Below, piece after piece: positions 16,455 through 28,236 of a stretch of 64,000 bases of DNA. The translations under genes were made by a program, and so were the position numbers. Numbering within the stretch: position 1 is the first letter of the stretch; every line of letters starts with the position of its first letter. This DNA is from Planctomycetia bacterium. GTDB taxonomy: Bacteria; Planctomycetota; Planctomycetia; Pirellulales; Thermoguttaceae. The stretch covers positions 1 to 64,000 of the forward strand of contig JAUNBF010000011.1 of the NCBI GenBank assembly GCA_030527185.1. Reading direction: 5' to 3'. Under the pieces are notes generated by a model. That model worked only from the letters and a program-made list of their open reading frames with translations, was not told where the DNA came from and searched no databases.

Positions 16455-18545
16455 ATGAACGGAATTGAAAACATACGCAATATTGGCATTATCGCTCACA
16501 TCGACGCGGGAAAAACCACCGTTTCCGAACGGGTTTTGTACTACGCCCATTTCACCCACCGCGTCGGCTCGGTCGATGAGGGGACGACGGTGACGGACTT
16601 TGACGTGGAGGAGCAGGAGCGGGGAATCACGATTTATTCCGTGGCGGTAACGTTTGACTGGAACGGCTGTCAGGTGAATCTGATCGACACGCCGGGACAC
16701 GTCGATTTCACTGCCGAAGTCGAACGGAGCCTGCGGGTTCTGGACGGAGCGGTGGTGGTGTTCAGTGCCCGTGAAGGGGTGGAAGCGCAGAGCGAGACGG
16801 TCTGGCGGCAGGCGGACAAATACAACGTGCCACGGATTGCGTTCATCAACAAGATGGATCGCGAAGGAGCCGATTTTTACGCGACCGTGACCGAGATTCA
16901 GAAGCGGCTCGACGCGAATCCTTTGGTCGTCACGCTTCCTGTGGGGGCCGGGCCGGAACACACGAACGATCCTTTCCGCGCGACGATTGATCTGATTCGG
17001 ATGAAGATGTTGACGTTTGATCAGGAAAACTGCGGCAAGGAGTTTGAAATTCACGACATTCCCGACGAGATGCGGGACGAGGCGGAGTTGTGGCGGTCGC
17101 AGATGTTGGATCAACTTTCGATGTTCAGCGACGAGATTACGGAACTGATGTTGGCGGAAGAGGAAGTTCCCGAAACGTTGATTCACAAGGTGATTCGCGA
17201 CGCGACGATTCACGCGCTGTGTGTGCCGGTACTTTGCGGAACGGCGTTGCATTACATCGGGGTGCAGCCGTTGATGGACGCGGCGGTGGCGTATTTGCCC
17301 AGTCCGCTCGACATTCCGCCTGTGCAGGGGATGGACCCGAAAGCGAAACGGCAGGGGGAAGAGGCGAAAAAAGTCGTCCGCAAAACCGACCCGAAAGAGC
17401 CTTTCTGCGGGCTGGTTTTCAAGATTATCCCAGGGCGGCACGGCGATTTGACGTATGTGCGGGTGTATTCCGGGGCACTGAAGCCTGGAACGCGGGTGTT
17501 GAATGTGGGACGGAACGAGAAGGAAAACGTGCCGCAGATTTTTCGACTCCTGGCCGGGCACAAAGAGCCGATCAAAGACGCGGTGTATGCTGGCGACATC
17601 GTTGGTATCGTTGGGCTGAACCACTCGGTCACGGGAGATACGCTCTCCGATACGGGCAAACCGGTTTTGCTCGAATCGATCGATTTTCCCGAAACGGTCA
17701 TTTCCATGGCGATTGAACCGGAAACGACGGCGGAACGGAAAAAACTGGATGAGACGCTGGAAATCATGCGGCGGCAAGACCCGACTTTTTCTGCCGTGGT
17801 CAATCCCGAAACGGGGCAGACGCTCATCAGTGGAATGGGAGAGCTGCACCTCGAAATTATCAAACATCGGCTCTTGCGGGATTTTAAACTCAACGTCCGC
17901 GTCCGGCCACCGAGGGTCAGTTACCGTGAGACGATTCGCTCGACGGCGGAAGTGGTGGGGGAATGCCGTCGGAAAGTGGGAGAAACGGTGCTTTTTGCCC
18001 AGGTTTCACTGCGGATGGAGCCTTTCGACAAAGGGGACAAGTCGGTGCTGGTGATTCCGATGTTGCCGATCGAATCGACCTGCCCGTCGGAGTTCGTGGA
18101 GGCGGCCGTCCAGACAATGCGGGAACAGGGAGATGGCGGCGGCATGTACGGTTTTCCGCTCATCCATATCAAAATGACCATTTCCGACATTCAGACCGAC
18201 GACCAGACAACCGAAACAGCCGTTCGGATCGCGGCGGCGGACGCGTTCAACAAGGCGGTTTTGCAGGCAGGCGTTGAACTGATGGAACCGGTGATGAAGC
18301 TCGAAGTAACCGCTCCCGACGAGAATGTTGGCGACATCATCAGCGATTTGCAACAGCGTCGCGCCATGATCAACCAAACCTACGTTCGTGGCCGCAACAC
18401 CATCATCGAAGCGGAAGCCCCCCTGGTCAACCTTTTCGGCTACTCCAATGCCGTCAAAAGTCTCAGCCAGGGACACGCCTCCTTCTCCATGGAACCCTTC
18501 ACCTACAAACCCGCCCCCAAAGAAGTCCTCGAAGGATTTATTTGA
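16455..18545 (+). CDS. fusA: Translation elongation factor G
   Basis: A 696-residue GTPase that moves tRNAs and mRNA through the ribosome. Nucleotide motifs: G1 AHIDAGKT (14-21), G3 DTPGH (78-82), G4 NKMD (132-135), with the switch segment QERGIT at 54-59. Domain IV and the C-terminal part run to MEPFTYKPAPKEV. ATG 16455 is chosen because homology starts there; the ORF could extend 45 codons upstream without similarity. The switch-1 stretch VGSVDEGTTVTDFDVEEQ differs from the housekeeping pattern (usually DGAATMDWMEQEQ), and the gene is not beside rpsL-rpsG, so it may be a second EF-G paralogue. Confidence 0.9.
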   Translation: MNGIENIRNIGIIAHIDAGKTTVSERVLYYAHFTHRVGSVDEGTTVTDFDVEEQERGITIYSVAVTFDWNGCQVNLIDTPGHVDFTAEVERSLRVLDGAVVVFSAREGVEAQSETVWRQADKYNVPRIAFINKMDREGADFYATVTEIQKRLDANPLVVTLPVGAGPEHTNDPFRATIDLIRMKMLTFDQENCGKEFEIHDIPDEMRDEAELWRSQMLDQLSMFSDEITELMLAEEEVPETLIHKVIRDATIHALCVPVLCGTALHYIGVQPLMDAAVAYLPSPLDIPPVQGMDPKAKRQGEEAKKVVRKTDPKEPFCGLVFKIIPGRHGDLTYVRVYSGALKPGTRVLNVGRNEKENVPQIFRLLAGHKEPIKDAVYAGDIVGIVGLNHSVTGDTLSDTGKPVLLESIDFPETVISMAIEPETTAERKKLDETLEIMRRQDPTFSAVVNPETGQTLISGMGELHLEIIKHRLLRDFKLNVRVRPPRVSYRETIRSTAEVVGECRRKVGETVLFAQVSLRMEPFDKGDKSVLVIPMLPIESTCPSEFVEAAVQTMREQGDGGGMYGFPLIHIKMTISDIQTDDQTTETAVRIAAADAFNKAVLQAGVELMEPVMKLEVTAPDENVGDIISDLQQRRAMINQTYVRGRNTIIEAEAPLVNLFGYSNAVKSLSQGHASFSMEPFTYKPAPKEVLEGFI

Positions 18546-18591
18546 TAATGGTTGATGGGAGCGAGGAACCTGGAAGGCCAATTCCCCCCCC

Positions 18592-18619
18592 TTGTTATTA
18601 TGTGAGAATGTGGTAATAT
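18592..18619 (+). promoter_or_regulatory. Possible distal rpoB promoter
   Basis: TTGTTA (18592-18597), a 16-bp spacer and TAATAT (18614-18619). It lies about 580 bases before rpoB, so a long leader would result. A run of eight C lies just upstream. Confidence 0.3.
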
Positions 18620-18996
18620 ACGTGCTATTCATTTTTATGATGAAGGATTTTCCTTTTTCAAGCGGGTATTTTCCGCTCCGATAAGGAAAGCTATTTCCTC
18701 AGGAAGACATTTGTTATGTTCGGGTTGTGGTAGTCTCGAAAATAAGGGTGTCTTTTCTGGGGAGATATTTTAGAGAAAATTCCCTGTACTGGAATTCGTC
18801 CCCCGCCAGAAATGGGAATTTTTATGCTGCAACGCAGGTGATCGACCCAACTGTTCATTTTCTTCACAGGGCTGTGGAAGATGAATGAGTCCCGAAAAAG
18901 TAACATGATTTATTTCTTTTGGAATCAATTCGATTTCCCGTACGGAGAAGAATGAACAGATGCAGTCAGGCGACCTATTGAACAAATTTTATGGAT

Positions 18997-19036
18997 AAAC
19001 CGCGTGAAGCCTGGGGAAGAGGTTTTACGCGGTTTT
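18997..19036 (+). promoter_or_regulatory. Attenuator-like hairpin in the rpoB leader
   Basis: AAACCGCGT and ACGCGGTTT form a nine-base-pair stem ending in TTTT, about 170 bases before rpoB. The gap 18546-19202 (657 bp) contains no gene I can support. Since rplJ-rplL do not precede rpoB here, this hairpin may take part in its own control of rpoBC expression. Confidence 0.45.
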
Positions 19037-19202
19037 GTGCGTATGGTCACGGAAAAAGAAAATATCGTTGGTACGGAAGGCAGTCGCCGCCTCTTGCCAG
19101 GCGAGTATCGGGGTACGTTTTTTTCGAGCCACGTTTTGTATTTCTGACATCATGCTTCCGCTAGACGGAGCGATTTCAACGAAAATATCTGGTGAATAAT
19201 CC

Positions 19203-22200
19203 ATGGCAACATCTCCAACACGTCGTATATATCCTGAAAACATTCGTTATTTTGGTTCCAATTTCGATGTTATCGAAGTTCCGAACTTGACGAAATTGCA
19301 GACGGCCAGTTACGAACGCTTTCTCCAGTACCAGTACCCGGAAGAGGAACGGGAAGGTTTGCCGGATGAAGTCCGCCTGAACGACTACAAGATACCGCCT
19401 GAAGCACGCCAGGATATCGGTCTGGAGTCGGTTTTGCGGGAGATTTTCCCGATCAGCGGTCACGACGACAAGGTGAGTCTGGAATACGTGAATTACGATT
19501 TGGGGAAACCTCGCTTCGAGCCGGACGAATGCCGTCGATTGAAGTTGACGTATGGTCGTCCGTTGAAAGTGCGACTTCGGTTGAACAAGGACGAGCCGAT
19601 CGAGGAGGATGTTTTCCTCGGTGAGCTTCCGATCATGCTGGGGGGCGGCGAATTCATTATCAACGGTGCGGAGCGTGTGGTGGTGAGCCAGTTGCACCGT
19701 AGTCCCGGTGTCGATTTTGTCTCGGAAGAAGATGTTTCGGGGGAGAGCAGCCGCAGTTTCAATTGCCGGATTATTCCTGAACGGGGGAGTTGGATCGAGC
19801 TGAACATTTCGCGGAAGGAAAGTATCACGGTTCGGATCGACCAGACGGGGAAATTTTCGGCGTTGACGCTGTTGCGTGCGATGGACCCGAAATATTCGGA
19901 CAACGCGAGCATTTTGCGGGCATTTTTTGAGACGAGGAAGGTGAAGACGAAGGGGGGTCGGAACGTTGCGGACATAGAGGGAAAACTGTCGGTTGACAAT
20001 GTGATTTATCCTGCCACGTCGCCCACTGCTGGGGAGATCATTGTGGAATGTGGCCAGAAAATCACGAAGAATCTGGCGGAGATGATCTGTTCGTCGGAAA
20101 TTGAGGAAGTGGAGGTGATGGACGACGCGAAAAACACGTTGTTCATGAACACGCTGGCGGAAGACAATACGCTCAGTCATGAAGAGGCGTTGTTGCGAAT
20201 TTACCAGCGAATGCGTCCTGGCAACCCGCCACAGTTGGACAAGGCGAAGAAGCTGTTTGAGGAGAAATTTTACGATGTGAATCGGTATCGCCTGGGTCGG
20301 GTAGGGCGTTTTCGTATCAACCGGAAATTCGGGCTGGATATTTCCGAAGAGGTGATGACGCTTCAGCCGGAAGACCTGATTTCAGCGATCAAGGCCATGT
20401 TGGGATTGTACTATGGTGATCCGAGCATCCAGATCGACGATATTGACCACTTGGGAAACCGTCGTTTGCGGACGATTGACGAACTGGCGGCGGAAGAGAT
20501 TCGGAAAGGTTTTGCGAAACTGCGTCGGACGGTGATCGAACGCATGGGGGTGAAAGATCTTCATGAAATGTCGCCCCGGACGCTGATCAATCCGAAGAGT
20601 GTCTCCTCGACGGTCGATTTCTTCTTTGGACGTGGGGAATTGTCGCAGGTAGTGGACCAGACGAATCCGCTGTCGATGTTGACGCACGAACGGCGTCTTT
20701 CCGCGTTGGGGCCAGGCGGTTTGAACCGAAAACGAGCCGGTTTCGACGTTCGAGACGTACACAGTTCGCACTACGGACGGATTTGTCCGATTGAGACGCC
20801 GGAAGGTACGAATATTGGACTGATTTCCAGTCTGGGGATTTATGCCGGGGTGGACGAGTATGGTTTTCTGGTTACGCCGTATCAGGTGGTTGAAGAGGGG
20901 AAACTGACGGGAGAGATTCGGTGGCTGCGAGCGGATGAAGAAGGGGAGGCGATTTTTGCCCCTGCCGACGTGATTATTAAAGATGGGATGATTGTCGGCG
21001 ACACCCGCGCGGTGGGGGAGAACGTGATTGCCCGTAAAGATGGGGAATACGAGGTTGTCAGTACGAAGAAGGTGAATTACATCGACGTTTCGCCCAGCCA
21101 GATGGTCGGCGTGTCGGCAGGGCTGATTCCGTTCCTGGAACACGACGACGCGAACCGGGCACTGATGGGTTCCAACATGCAGCGCCAGGCCGTCCCACTT
21201 TTGATTGCGGAAACGCCCTTGGTGGGAACGGGGCTGGAACGGGTGGCGGCTTTGAATTCCAGCCTTTTGACACGAGCCAAACGTGGTGGGAAGGTGACGT
21301 ACTGCGACGCCAGCCGGATTGAAATTGGGGACGACGTTTACGAACTGCGGAAATTCATCGGTCTGAACGAACGGACGTGCCAGAACCAGAAGCCGATTGT
21401 GGTTCCTGGGCAGGAAGTGAAGGCGGGGGATGTGATTGCGGATGGTGCCGCGACGCACCAGGGAAATCTGGCGTTGGGTCGCAACGTTCTGGTCGCGTTC
21501 ATGGTCTGGGAAGGGTACAACTTTGAAGACGCGATCATCATCAGTGAAGAGTTGGTTCAGAACGACGTTTACACTTCGATTCACATTGAGGAATACGACA
21601 TTGAAATCCGGGAAACGAAGCTGGGGAAAGAGGAGTTCACACGCGACATTCCGAATGTGAGCGAAAAGATGCTTCGGAATCTGGACGAAAACGGGATTGT
21701 GTACGTCGGGACGTATGTGCAGCCGGGAGACATTCTGGTCGGCAAGGTGACGCCCAAGTCGAAAACGGAATTGACGCCGGAAGAGAAGTTGTTGCACACG
21801 ATTTTCGGACGTGCGGGAGAGGATGTGAAGAACGATTCGCTGGAAGTGCCGTCGGGTGTGGAGGGAATCGTGATCGACACGCAGTATTATTCGCGGAAAC
21901 TGAGTCTCAGCGAACTGGAACGAGCGGAGTTTGAAGCCCGTTTGAAGGAAGTGGAGAGTGAGTACAGTGAAGCGGTGACGAAGATTTTTGCCCGGATGGT
22001 CGATCGTCTGGAAGAGGCACTGGGGGCACCGGTTCAGGACAAGCATGGTCAGCCGATGCTGGAAGGGAAGTCGCACCGGGACATCGTTGCGGAAGCGCGA
22101 AATTTCGACTACAACATCTATCTTGATCTGCCTGGCAAGAAACGTGCGGCGGTATTGGAGATTCTGTTGGAAATGCGTCCTCGTGTGGAAAACGCGTTGG

Positions 22201-23006
22201 AGAAGCTGGATCAGAAGCTCAACTCGATGAAGATTGGCGACGAGCTGCGTTCCGGCGTATTGCGGATGGCGAAGGTTTACATCGCGACGAAACGGGTCAT
22301 TTCGGTGGGTGACAAGATGGCAGGCCGTCACGGAAATAAAGGGGTGATTTCCAAAATCATGCCGAAAGAAGACATGCCGTTTTTGGCGGACGGGACGCCG
22401 GTTCAGATTTTGCTCAATCCGTTGGGCGTGCCGTCACGAATGAACGTGGGGCAGATTCTGGAGACGCACCTTGGCTGGGCGGGGGCGACCTCGAATTTCC
22501 GCTCGGTCACACCGGTATTCAACGGAGCGTCGGAAGAGGACATCAACAACGCTCTGGAAGAGTCGGGTTTGCCGCGTCATGGCAAGACGCGACTTTTCGA
22601 CGGTCGAACGGGGGAACCGTTTGAACAGGAGACGACGGTGGGTTACATTTACATGCTGAAGTTGCACCACCTGGTGGACGACAAGGTTCACGCCCGCAGC
22701 ACCGGCCCGTACTCGATGATTACGCAGCAGCCGTTGGGCGGTAAGGCACGTTTTGGTGGTCAGCGCTTTGGCGAAATGGAAGTCTGGGCATTGGAAGCCT
22801 ACGGAGCGGCCTACATTTTGCAGGAACTGCTCACGGTCAAGAGCGACGATGTGGAAGGCCGAACGAAGATTTACGAATCGATGGTCAAGGGCGAAAACCG
22901 TCTGGAAGCGGGGACGCCTGCCAGTTTCGATGTGTTGACCAACGAAATTCGCGGTCTGGGTCTGAACATGCAGTTGGAACGCGGGAACAGTTTTACGTTC
23001 CAGTGA
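19203..23006 (+). CDS. rpoB: RNA polymerase beta subunit
   Basis: The 1267-residue catalytic beta subunit. Landmarks include [23 protein letters not shown], the rifampicin pocket at 476-502, [19 protein letters not shown], and the C-terminal clamp region [21 protein letters not shown]. In the pocket, several positions differ from E. coli: Q510 is Glu479, F514 is Val483 and M515 is Val484, while D516, H526 and S531 equivalents (D485, H495, S500) are kept. The ATG at 19203 lacks a strong ribosome site. rpoC follows after 63 bases. No rplJ/rplL lies upstream, which is unusual. Confidence 0.97.
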   Translation: MATSPTRRIYPENIRYFGSNFDVIEVPNLTKLQTASYERFLQYQYPEEEREGLPDEVRLNDYKIPPEARQDIGLESVLREIFPISGHDDKVSLEYVNYDLGKPRFEPDECRRLKLTYGRPLKVRLRLNKDEPIEEDVFLGELPIMLGGGEFIINGAERVVVSQLHRSPGVDFVSEEDVSGESSRSFNCRIIPERGSWIELNISRKESITVRIDQTGKFSALTLLRAMDPKYSDNASILRAFFETRKVKTKGGRNVADIEGKLSVDNVIYPATSPTAGEIIVECGQKITKNLAEMICSSEIEEVEVMDDAKNTLFMNTLAEDNTLSHEEALLRIYQRMRPGNPPQLDKAKKLFEEKFYDVNRYRLGRVGRFRINRKFGLDISEEVMTLQPEDLISAIKAMLGLYYGDPSIQIDDIDHLGNRRLRTIDELAAEEIRKGFAKLRRTVIERMGVKDLHEMSPRTLINPKSVSSTVDFFFGRGELSQVVDQTNPLSMLTHERRLSALGPGGLNRKRAGFDVRDVHSSHYGRICPIETPEGTNIGLISSLGIYAGVDEYGFLVTPYQVVEEGKLTGEIRWLRADEEGEAIFAPADVIIKDGMIVGDTRAVGENVIARKDGEYEVVSTKKVNYIDVSPSQMVGVSAGLIPFLEHDDANRALMGSNMQRQAVPLLIAETPLVGTGLERVAALNSSLLTRAKRGGKVTYCDASRIEIGDDVYELRKFIGLNERTCQNQKPIVVPGQEVKAGDVIADGAATHQGNLALGRNVLVAFMVWEGYNFEDAIIISEELVQNDVYTSIHIEEYDIEIRETKLGKEEFTRDIPNVSEKMLRNLDENGIVYVGTYVQPGDILVGKVTPKSKTELTPEEKLLHTIFGRAGEDVKNDSLEVPSGVEGIVIDTQYYSRKLSLSELERAEFEARLKEVESEYSEAVTKIFARMVDRLEEALGAPVQDKHGQPMLEGKSHRDIVAEARNFDYNIYLDLPGKKRAAVLEILLEMRPRVENALEKLDQKLNSMKIGDELRSGVLRMAKVYIATKRVISVGDKMAGRHGNKGVISKIMPKEDMPFLADGTPVQILLNPLGVPSRMNVGQILETHLGWAGATSNFRSVTPVFNGASEEDINNALEESGLPRHGKTRLFDGRTGEPFEQETTVGYIYMLKLHHLVDDKVHARSTGPYSMITQQPLGGKARFGGQRFGEMEVWALEAYGAAYILQELLTVKSDDVEGRTKIYESMVKGENRLEAGTPASFDVLTNEIRGLGLNMQLERGNSFTFQ

Positions 23007-23069
23007 TTTTCGACAGGGCAGAAAAAACGTCTCAGACAAACCTTATTTAATAAACAGGAGATTCGGTGA

Positions 23070-26000
23070 ATGAGTAGTACAGATCGTACCTACGAGCGAA
23101 TTAACGATTACACGGCCGTGAAAATCAATCTTGCGCGGCCACACGATATTCGGAGTTGGTCTTATGGAGAGGTGAAGAAGCCGGAAACCATCAACTATCG
23201 TACGTATCGGCCGGAGCGGGACGGTTTGTTTTGCGAACGGATTTTTGGTCCCGAGAAGGACTGGGAATGCACGTGCGGCAAGTACCGTGGGATGAAGTAC
23301 AAGGGAATGATCTGCGACCGATGTGGCGTCAAAATCACGCACAGCCGTGTCCGTCGGCAGCGTATGGGACATATTGAACTGGCCGCGCCGATTGTACACA
23401 TTTGGTTTTTCAAGACGATGCCCAGTCGTCTGGGGAACTTGCTGGACATGAAGATGAGCCATCTGGAACGGGTGATTTATTTTCAGGACTACGTGGTGAC
23501 TGATCCTGGCGAAACGCCGTTGACACGATTGCAATTGCTTTCGGAAGGGGAGTATCGCGACGCGGTAAATTCGTATGGGGAGAAGAGTTTCAAGGCGGAC
23601 ATGGGAGCCGAGGCGATTCGGACGCTCCTGATGGATTTGGACTTGGTGAAACTGTCGGTCGATCTTCGGGAAGAGCTGAAAACGACGAATTCCAAACAGC
23701 GTAAAAAGGAACTGATCAATCGGCTGAAGATTGTGGAGTCGATTCGAGACAGCGACAATCGTCCTGAATGGATGGTGATGGATGTGATTCCGGTGATTCC
23801 GCCCGATTTGCGTCCGTTGGTGATGTTGGAGAGCGGGAACTTTGCCACGAGCGACTTGAACGATTTGTACCGCCGGATTATCAACCGGAACAACCGTCTG
23901 AAAAAGCTGGTCGATCTGAACGCGCCGGAAGTGATCGTCCGCAACGAGAAACGGATGTTGCAGCAGTCGGTCGATGCTCTGTTCGACAATGGCCGGTGCA
24001 AACGTCCGGTGGCAGGGAGCAGCAACCGTCCGTTGAAATCGTTGACCGATATGATTAAGGGAAAACAGGGTCGTTTCCGCGAAAACCTGCTGGGAAAACG
24101 TGTGGACTACTCTGCCCGAAGCGTGATTGTCGTGGGGCCGACGCTCCGATTGCACCAGTGCGGGCTGCCGAAAAAGATTGCGTTGGAACTGTTCCAACCG
24201 TTCATCATCCGTCGTCTCAAGGAGTTGGAACATGCCGACACGATCAAGAGCGCGAAAAAGATGCTGGAGCGGAAGGATGAGGAGGTCTGGGATATTCTAG
24301 AAGAGGTGATTCGGAACCATCCGGTCATGCTCAACCGTGCCCCGACGTTGCACCGAATGGGAATCCAGGCGTTCGAGCCGATTCTGGTGGAAGGAAACGC
24401 GATCAAGCTCCACCCGCTGGTCTGTAAGGGATTCAACGCGGACTTCGACGGCGACCAGATGGCGGTTCACCTGCCGCTTTCGATTGAGGCACAGGTGGAA
24501 GCGCACACGCTGATGATGTCGACGAACAACATTTTCAGCCCTGCCAACGGCAGCCCGATTATCAGCCCTTCGCAGGACGTGGTGATGGGGTGTTATTACA
24601 TGACGCTCCAGTTGGACAATTGTCGTGGAGAGGGGATGAAATTTGCGTCGTTTGAGGAGGTTCACACCGCCTTTGCGCATCATAAAGTGGCCTTGCACGC
24701 TCCGATTGAAGTCCGTCTTCCGGTGGGAATCACGGTGAACAACGATTCCCATATCCGTGCGGGGGATTTGCTGAAAACGACGGTCGGTCGCGTTCTGTTC
24801 AACGACAATCTTCCGAAAGGGATGCCGTTTTACAACGAACTGATGACGAGCCGGATGTTGGGACGGGTGATTTCGGACTGTTACGAGCTTCTGGGGACAC
24901 GGCAGACGATCGATTTGCTGGACGACATGAATCAGATGGGTTTCCGGCAGAGTACCCGTTCGGGATTGTCGTTCGCGACGGACGATTTGATTACGCCGGA
25001 AGCGAAAAAACAGATTCTGGACGATACGGAACGAGCGGTCATGCGAATCATGCGAGATTATCAGCGTGGTTACATTACCGACCGGGAACGTTACGCGAAA
25101 GTTCTGGACACCTGGACCAGCGCGAACAACACGATTACCAACGCGATGAAGGAGGCGTTGGAAAACGACCATCGGAAGCCGGGTTACGTCAATCCGATTT
25201 ACCTGATGGCGCAATCGGGTGCCCGAGGTGGTATCGAGCAGATTCGACAGTTGGCCGGAATGCGAGGTTTGATGGCCAAGCCGAGCGGCAAGATTATCGA
25301 AACGCCGATCAAGGCCAATTTCCGCGAAGGTTTGAGCGTTTTGGAGTATTTCTCCTCCACGCACGGTGCCCGCAAAGGTTTGGCCGACACGGCATTGAAG
25401 ACGGCGGACTCCGGTTATCTGACGCGAAAACTGGCGGATGTTTCGCAGAACGTGGTGATTACGTGCGACGACTGCGGCACGACGCAGGGAATTTCCAAAG
25501 GAATCATCTACCGTGGTGAGAAGGTGGAAGTTTCGCTGGCCGACTCGATCAAGGGTCGTGTGAGTTGTGTGAACGTGGTGAATCCGATCACGGACGAAGT
25601 GATTGTCCGGGCAGGTGAAATGATTACGATCGAAGCGGCTCGGAAAATCGACGAGATGGGAATCGAGAAGATCATGGTTCGCAGCCCGATGACGTGTGAG
25701 GCAGCGTTGGGTATCTGCGCGAAATGCTACGGCATGGACCTTTCCACCGGCATGATGGTGGAACAGGGAATGGCGGTTGGCACGATTGCCGCTCAGAGTA
25801 TCGGCGAGCCGGGAACGCAGTTGACGATGCGGACGTTCCACATCGGCGGTACCGCAGCCCGTGGTGTGGAAGAACGGGAAGTCCGGTGCAAAAAAGGGGG
25901 CACGGTTCACTACATCAATTTGAAAGTGGTGAAAAACGACGCGGGTCAACTGGTCGCGTTGAACCGTAACGGCGAATTGGCGGTTTTGGACAGTCGTGGT

Positions 26001-27425
26001 CGTGAACTGGATCGGTACAAGGTTCCGGTCGGAGCGCAAATCATGACGGAAGATCAGGCCAAAGTGCCTGGAGAATCGATTCTTTGCCGTTGGGATCCGC
26101 ACAGTATCCCGATTTTGGCGGAGCGAGACGGTAAAGTCCGTTTTGAAGACCTGATTGAAGGGGAAACGATTCGCGTCGAGAAGGATAATGTCGGCACGGT
26201 TCGTCGCACGGTCATGGAACACCGTGGGGAATTCCACCCGCAGATTGTTCTGGAAGATGAGAGCGGCAAGACGCTGGAATTTTACTACCTGTTTGAAAAA
26301 GCGAACATCGAAGTGGAAGAGGGGACGTGGGTCTCCGCAGGAACGATTCTGGCCAAGACGCCGCGAGAAGTTTCGGGAACGCAAGACATTACGGGTGGTT
26401 TGCCTCGTGTGGCGGAGATTTTCGAGGCTCGTAAACCGCACGATCCGGCAGTGATTGCGGAAGTCAGTGGAAAAGTGGAGTTGCTCCAGGAAAAACGTCG
26501 CGGCAAGCGTACGGTCATTATCACGAACGACGCGATTCGGGACGAGAATGGCGATGTGAAGATTCACGAACACCTCATCCCGCCGGGACGTCAACTGCGT
26601 GTTCGCACGGGCGATATGGTCAAGGCAGGCGACGCACTGGTGGAAGGTCCCCTGGTGCCGCACGATATTCTCCGAGTTTCCGGGGAAGAGGCGGTGCAGC
26701 AGTACCTCACGCGGGAAATTCAGAAAGTGTACCGCTCGCAAAACGTCCGTATCAACGACAAGCATATCGAAATCATCGTTTCGCAAATGCTTCGGAAAGT
26801 TCTGGTGGAAGACGTTGGCGACACCGGTCTTCTGGAAGGTTCGCTGATGGACAAATTCGATTTTTACGCGAAAAACAATGAGTTGGCGAAGTGCGTGAAG
26901 GTGACATCTCCTGGTGAGACCGATTTTGTGACCGGGGAAATTGTGCCGAAAGAGCGTTTTGAGGTTCGGAACGAGGAAGTCCTTGCCGCTGGTGGCACGG
27001 AAGCGAAGTTCGTGGCTCCGACGCCTGCCACTGCCAGTACGCAGTTGCTGGGAATTTCCAAAGCCGCCGTTCAGAGTTCCAGTTTCATCTCCGCCGCCAG
27101 CTTCCAGGAAACGACGAAAGTCCTGACGGAAGCGGCGTTGGCAGGGAAAATCGACCATCTGGTGGGCTTGAAGGAGAACGTGATTTTGGGACACCTGATT
27201 CCGGCAGGCACCGGTTTTCGGCTCTATCAGGACGCGGAATGGGGCCAGAGTGCCGATGCGGTGGCGATTGATTATCCATCGAGTACGCCGACGCTCGACG
27301 ACATTTTTCCCGAAGATCGTACGGAAGAAACGTTCCCGCTTTTGGATGACACTGCCCCTGGTTTGGAAGGTCTGGGGCTGTTGGACGACCATGCGGAGGA
27401 ACCGATAGAAGAAAACGAGGAATAG
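23070..27425 (+). CDS. rpoC: RNA polymerase beta' subunit
   Basis: The 1451-residue beta' subunit. The N-terminal zinc site has CTC (near residue 70) and CDRC (near 87). The active-site magnesium loop NADFDGDQM is present near residue 457. A second zinc site shows CDDC and [11 protein letters not shown]. The C-terminal 45 residues are an acidic tail, ending [14 protein letters not shown] lies 9 bases before the ATG. It forms an operon with rpoB and is closed by a strong terminator at 27452-27487, so rpsL-rpsG-fusA, often next in other bacteria, are not part of this transcript. Confidence 0.97.
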   Translation: MSSTDRTYERINDYTAVKINLARPHDIRSWSYGEVKKPETINYRTYRPERDGLFCERIFGPEKDWECTCGKYRGMKYKGMICDRCGVKITHSRVRRQRMGHIELAAPIVHIWFFKTMPSRLGNLLDMKMSHLERVIYFQDYVVTDPGETPLTRLQLLSEGEYRDAVNSYGEKSFKADMGAEAIRTLLMDLDLVKLSVDLREELKTTNSKQRKKELINRLKIVESIRDSDNRPEWMVMDVIPVIPPDLRPLVMLESGNFATSDLNDLYRRIINRNNRLKKLVDLNAPEVIVRNEKRMLQQSVDALFDNGRCKRPVAGSSNRPLKSLTDMIKGKQGRFRENLLGKRVDYSARSVIVVGPTLRLHQCGLPKKIALELFQPFIIRRLKELEHADTIKSAKKMLERKDEEVWDILEEVIRNHPVMLNRAPTLHRMGIQAFEPILVEGNAIKLHPLVCKGFNADFDGDQMAVHLPLSIEAQVEAHTLMMSTNNIFSPANGSPIISPSQDVVMGCYYMTLQLDNCRGEGMKFASFEEVHTAFAHHKVALHAPIEVRLPVGITVNNDSHIRAGDLLKTTVGRVLFNDNLPKGMPFYNELMTSRMLGRVISDCYELLGTRQTIDLLDDMNQMGFRQSTRSGLSFATDDLITPEAKKQILDDTERAVMRIMRDYQRGYITDRERYAKVLDTWTSANNTITNAMKEALENDHRKPGYVNPIYLMAQSGARGGIEQIRQLAGMRGLMAKPSGKIIETPIKANFREGLSVLEYFSSTHGARKGLADTALKTADSGYLTRKLADVSQNVVITCDDCGTTQGISKGIIYRGEKVEVSLADSIKGRVSCVNVVNPITDEVIVRAGEMITIEAARKIDEMGIEKIMVRSPMTCEAALGICAKCYGMDLSTGMMVEQGMAVGTIAAQSIGEPGTQLTMRTFHIGGTAARGVEEREVRCKKGGTVHYINLKVVKNDAGQLVALNRNGELAVLDSRGRELDRYKVPVGAQIMTEDQAKVPGESILCRWDPHSIPILAERDGKVRFEDLIEGETIRVEKDNVGTVRRTVMEHRGEFHPQIVLEDESGKTLEFYYLFEKANIEVEEGTWVSAGTILAKTPREVSGTQDITGGLPRVAEIFEARKPHDPAVIAEVSGKVELLQEKRRGKRTVIITNDAIRDENGDVKIHEHLIPPGRQLRVRTGDMVKAGDALVEGPLVPHDILRVSGEEAVQQYLTREIQKVYRSQNVRINDKHIEIIVSQMLRKVLVEDVGDTGLLEGSLMDKFDFYAKNNELAKCVKVTSPGETDFVTGEIVPKERFEVRNEEVLAAGGTEAKFVAPTPATASTQLLGISKAAVQSSSFISAASFQETTKVLTEAALAGKIDHLVGLKENVILGHLIPAGTGFRLYQDAEWGQSADAVAIDYPSSTPTLDDIFPEDRTEETFPLLDDTAPGLEGLGLLDDHAEEPIEENEE

Positions 27426-27451
27426 TTTTAAGAAAACGTTGAAAATATGGC

Positions 27452-27487
27452 AGAGAAATCGTTCGAGAGGGCGATTTCTCTTTTTTC
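27452..27487 (+). terminator. Rho-independent terminator of rpoBC
   Basis: AGAGAAATCG and CGATTTCTCT form a ten-base-pair stem followed by a T-run, 26 bases after the rpoC stop. Confidence 0.93.
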
Positions 27488-27636
27488 TTGGAAAAAAACT
27501 TAAAAAAAGAGAGAAAAAGGTGGCGATAAAAAGAAAATATGCCGAGGAGAGAAAAGTGGTATTCTCGAAACGTCGGGAATATGCTATATACCAATAGTCC
27601 CACGACGGGCTGGGAATTTTTGGTGAGGGAAAAAGT

Positions 27637-27717
27637 ATGGAATGGATTATCTGGGCATTAAATATTACTTTTGTTGTCATCTGGACATTTGTCGGAACAC
27701 TCATGATTCGGACATGA
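27637..27717 (+). CDS. Putative 26-residue single-pass membrane peptide
   Basis: A tiny ORF, M-EWIIWALNITFVVIWTF followed by VGTLMIRT, made almost wholly of one hydrophobic helix with a short charged end, as in known bacterial small membrane proteins. GAGGG lies about 9 bases before the ATG. TTCTCG, 17 bases and TATATA about 50 bases upstream could be a promoter. It lies alone between the rpoC terminator and a non-coding stretch. No homology is known to me; the call rests on composition and the ribosome site. Confidence 0.4.
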   Translation: MEWIIWALNITFVVIWTFVGTLMIRT

Positions 27718-28041
27718 ATCCCCCCTATAGTGACAGATGGAGAATTTTCTGGAATACCGTTGTGTTGAATGAAAATAGGAATCCTCTCTTCTGCCAGGGT
27801 ATGCCGTACCCCTCCCGAAGGCCGTGATTTTCCTTTCGTTTTCTGGAAATTTAAAGTGAAAGGAGTGCCAAAAACATTCCATCCTTTTTATTTTTTCCAT
27901 AAATTTATCTTCTTCATCAGGTCGATGATTCCCGTTTCAAGTCTCTGCCGAGAAAAAAGAGGGAATGGAAACGTGTGTGTCATCTGAGGATAAATATGAA
28001 CGTTGGAAGGGAAGGAAAATACGTTTTACCTTAACGGTTGA

Positions 28042-28236
28042 TATTGCTGGATTTATTCCAAAAACTTTCCTGTCATTCTTCTAAAAAATCCGTTTTGTGG
28101 AGAGGGAGACGATTTTGAACTCTCCACGATTTTGAAACAAAAACGTCTTTGGAGCCGATACGACCGGCAGCGACTTGGTGCTATCGCACCGTTCTCCGTA
28201 GTCCGTGTTGCGTTGCTGACACTGGTCAAGCGATAA
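28042..28236 (+). other. Structured or decayed-gene segment in a 1-kb gap
   Basis: Four inverted repeats follow each other: GTGGAGAG/CTCTCCAC (28097-28127), GCCG/CGGC (28154-28168), GGTGC-TATC-GCACC (28077-relative position 28177-28190) and an imperfect GTGT/ACAC pair (about 28206-28222), with GGAG/CTCC closing the middle two. The same bases also read as an open frame without a start codon, 64 codons ending LLTLVKR before TAA at 28234. It could be a small RNA or the tail of a lost gene. I see no other gene in 27718-28458. Confidence 0.35.

Noticed and set aside
18584-18591. Run of eight C as a phase-variation tract
   Set aside because: It lies outside coding sequence, is short, and has no start codon arrangement around it.
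24297-27704. 1135-codon open frame on the minus strand under rpoC, and similar long frames under rpoB (20382-22331) and EF-G (16347-17867)
   Set aside because: They are antisense to certain genes, are Arg/His-rich without domains or ribosome sites, and arise from the codon bias of the true genes.
28151-28197. tRNA gene
   Set aside because: The hairpins do not fit a cloverleaf: there is no T-loop GTTCRA and no 7-bp acceptor stem.
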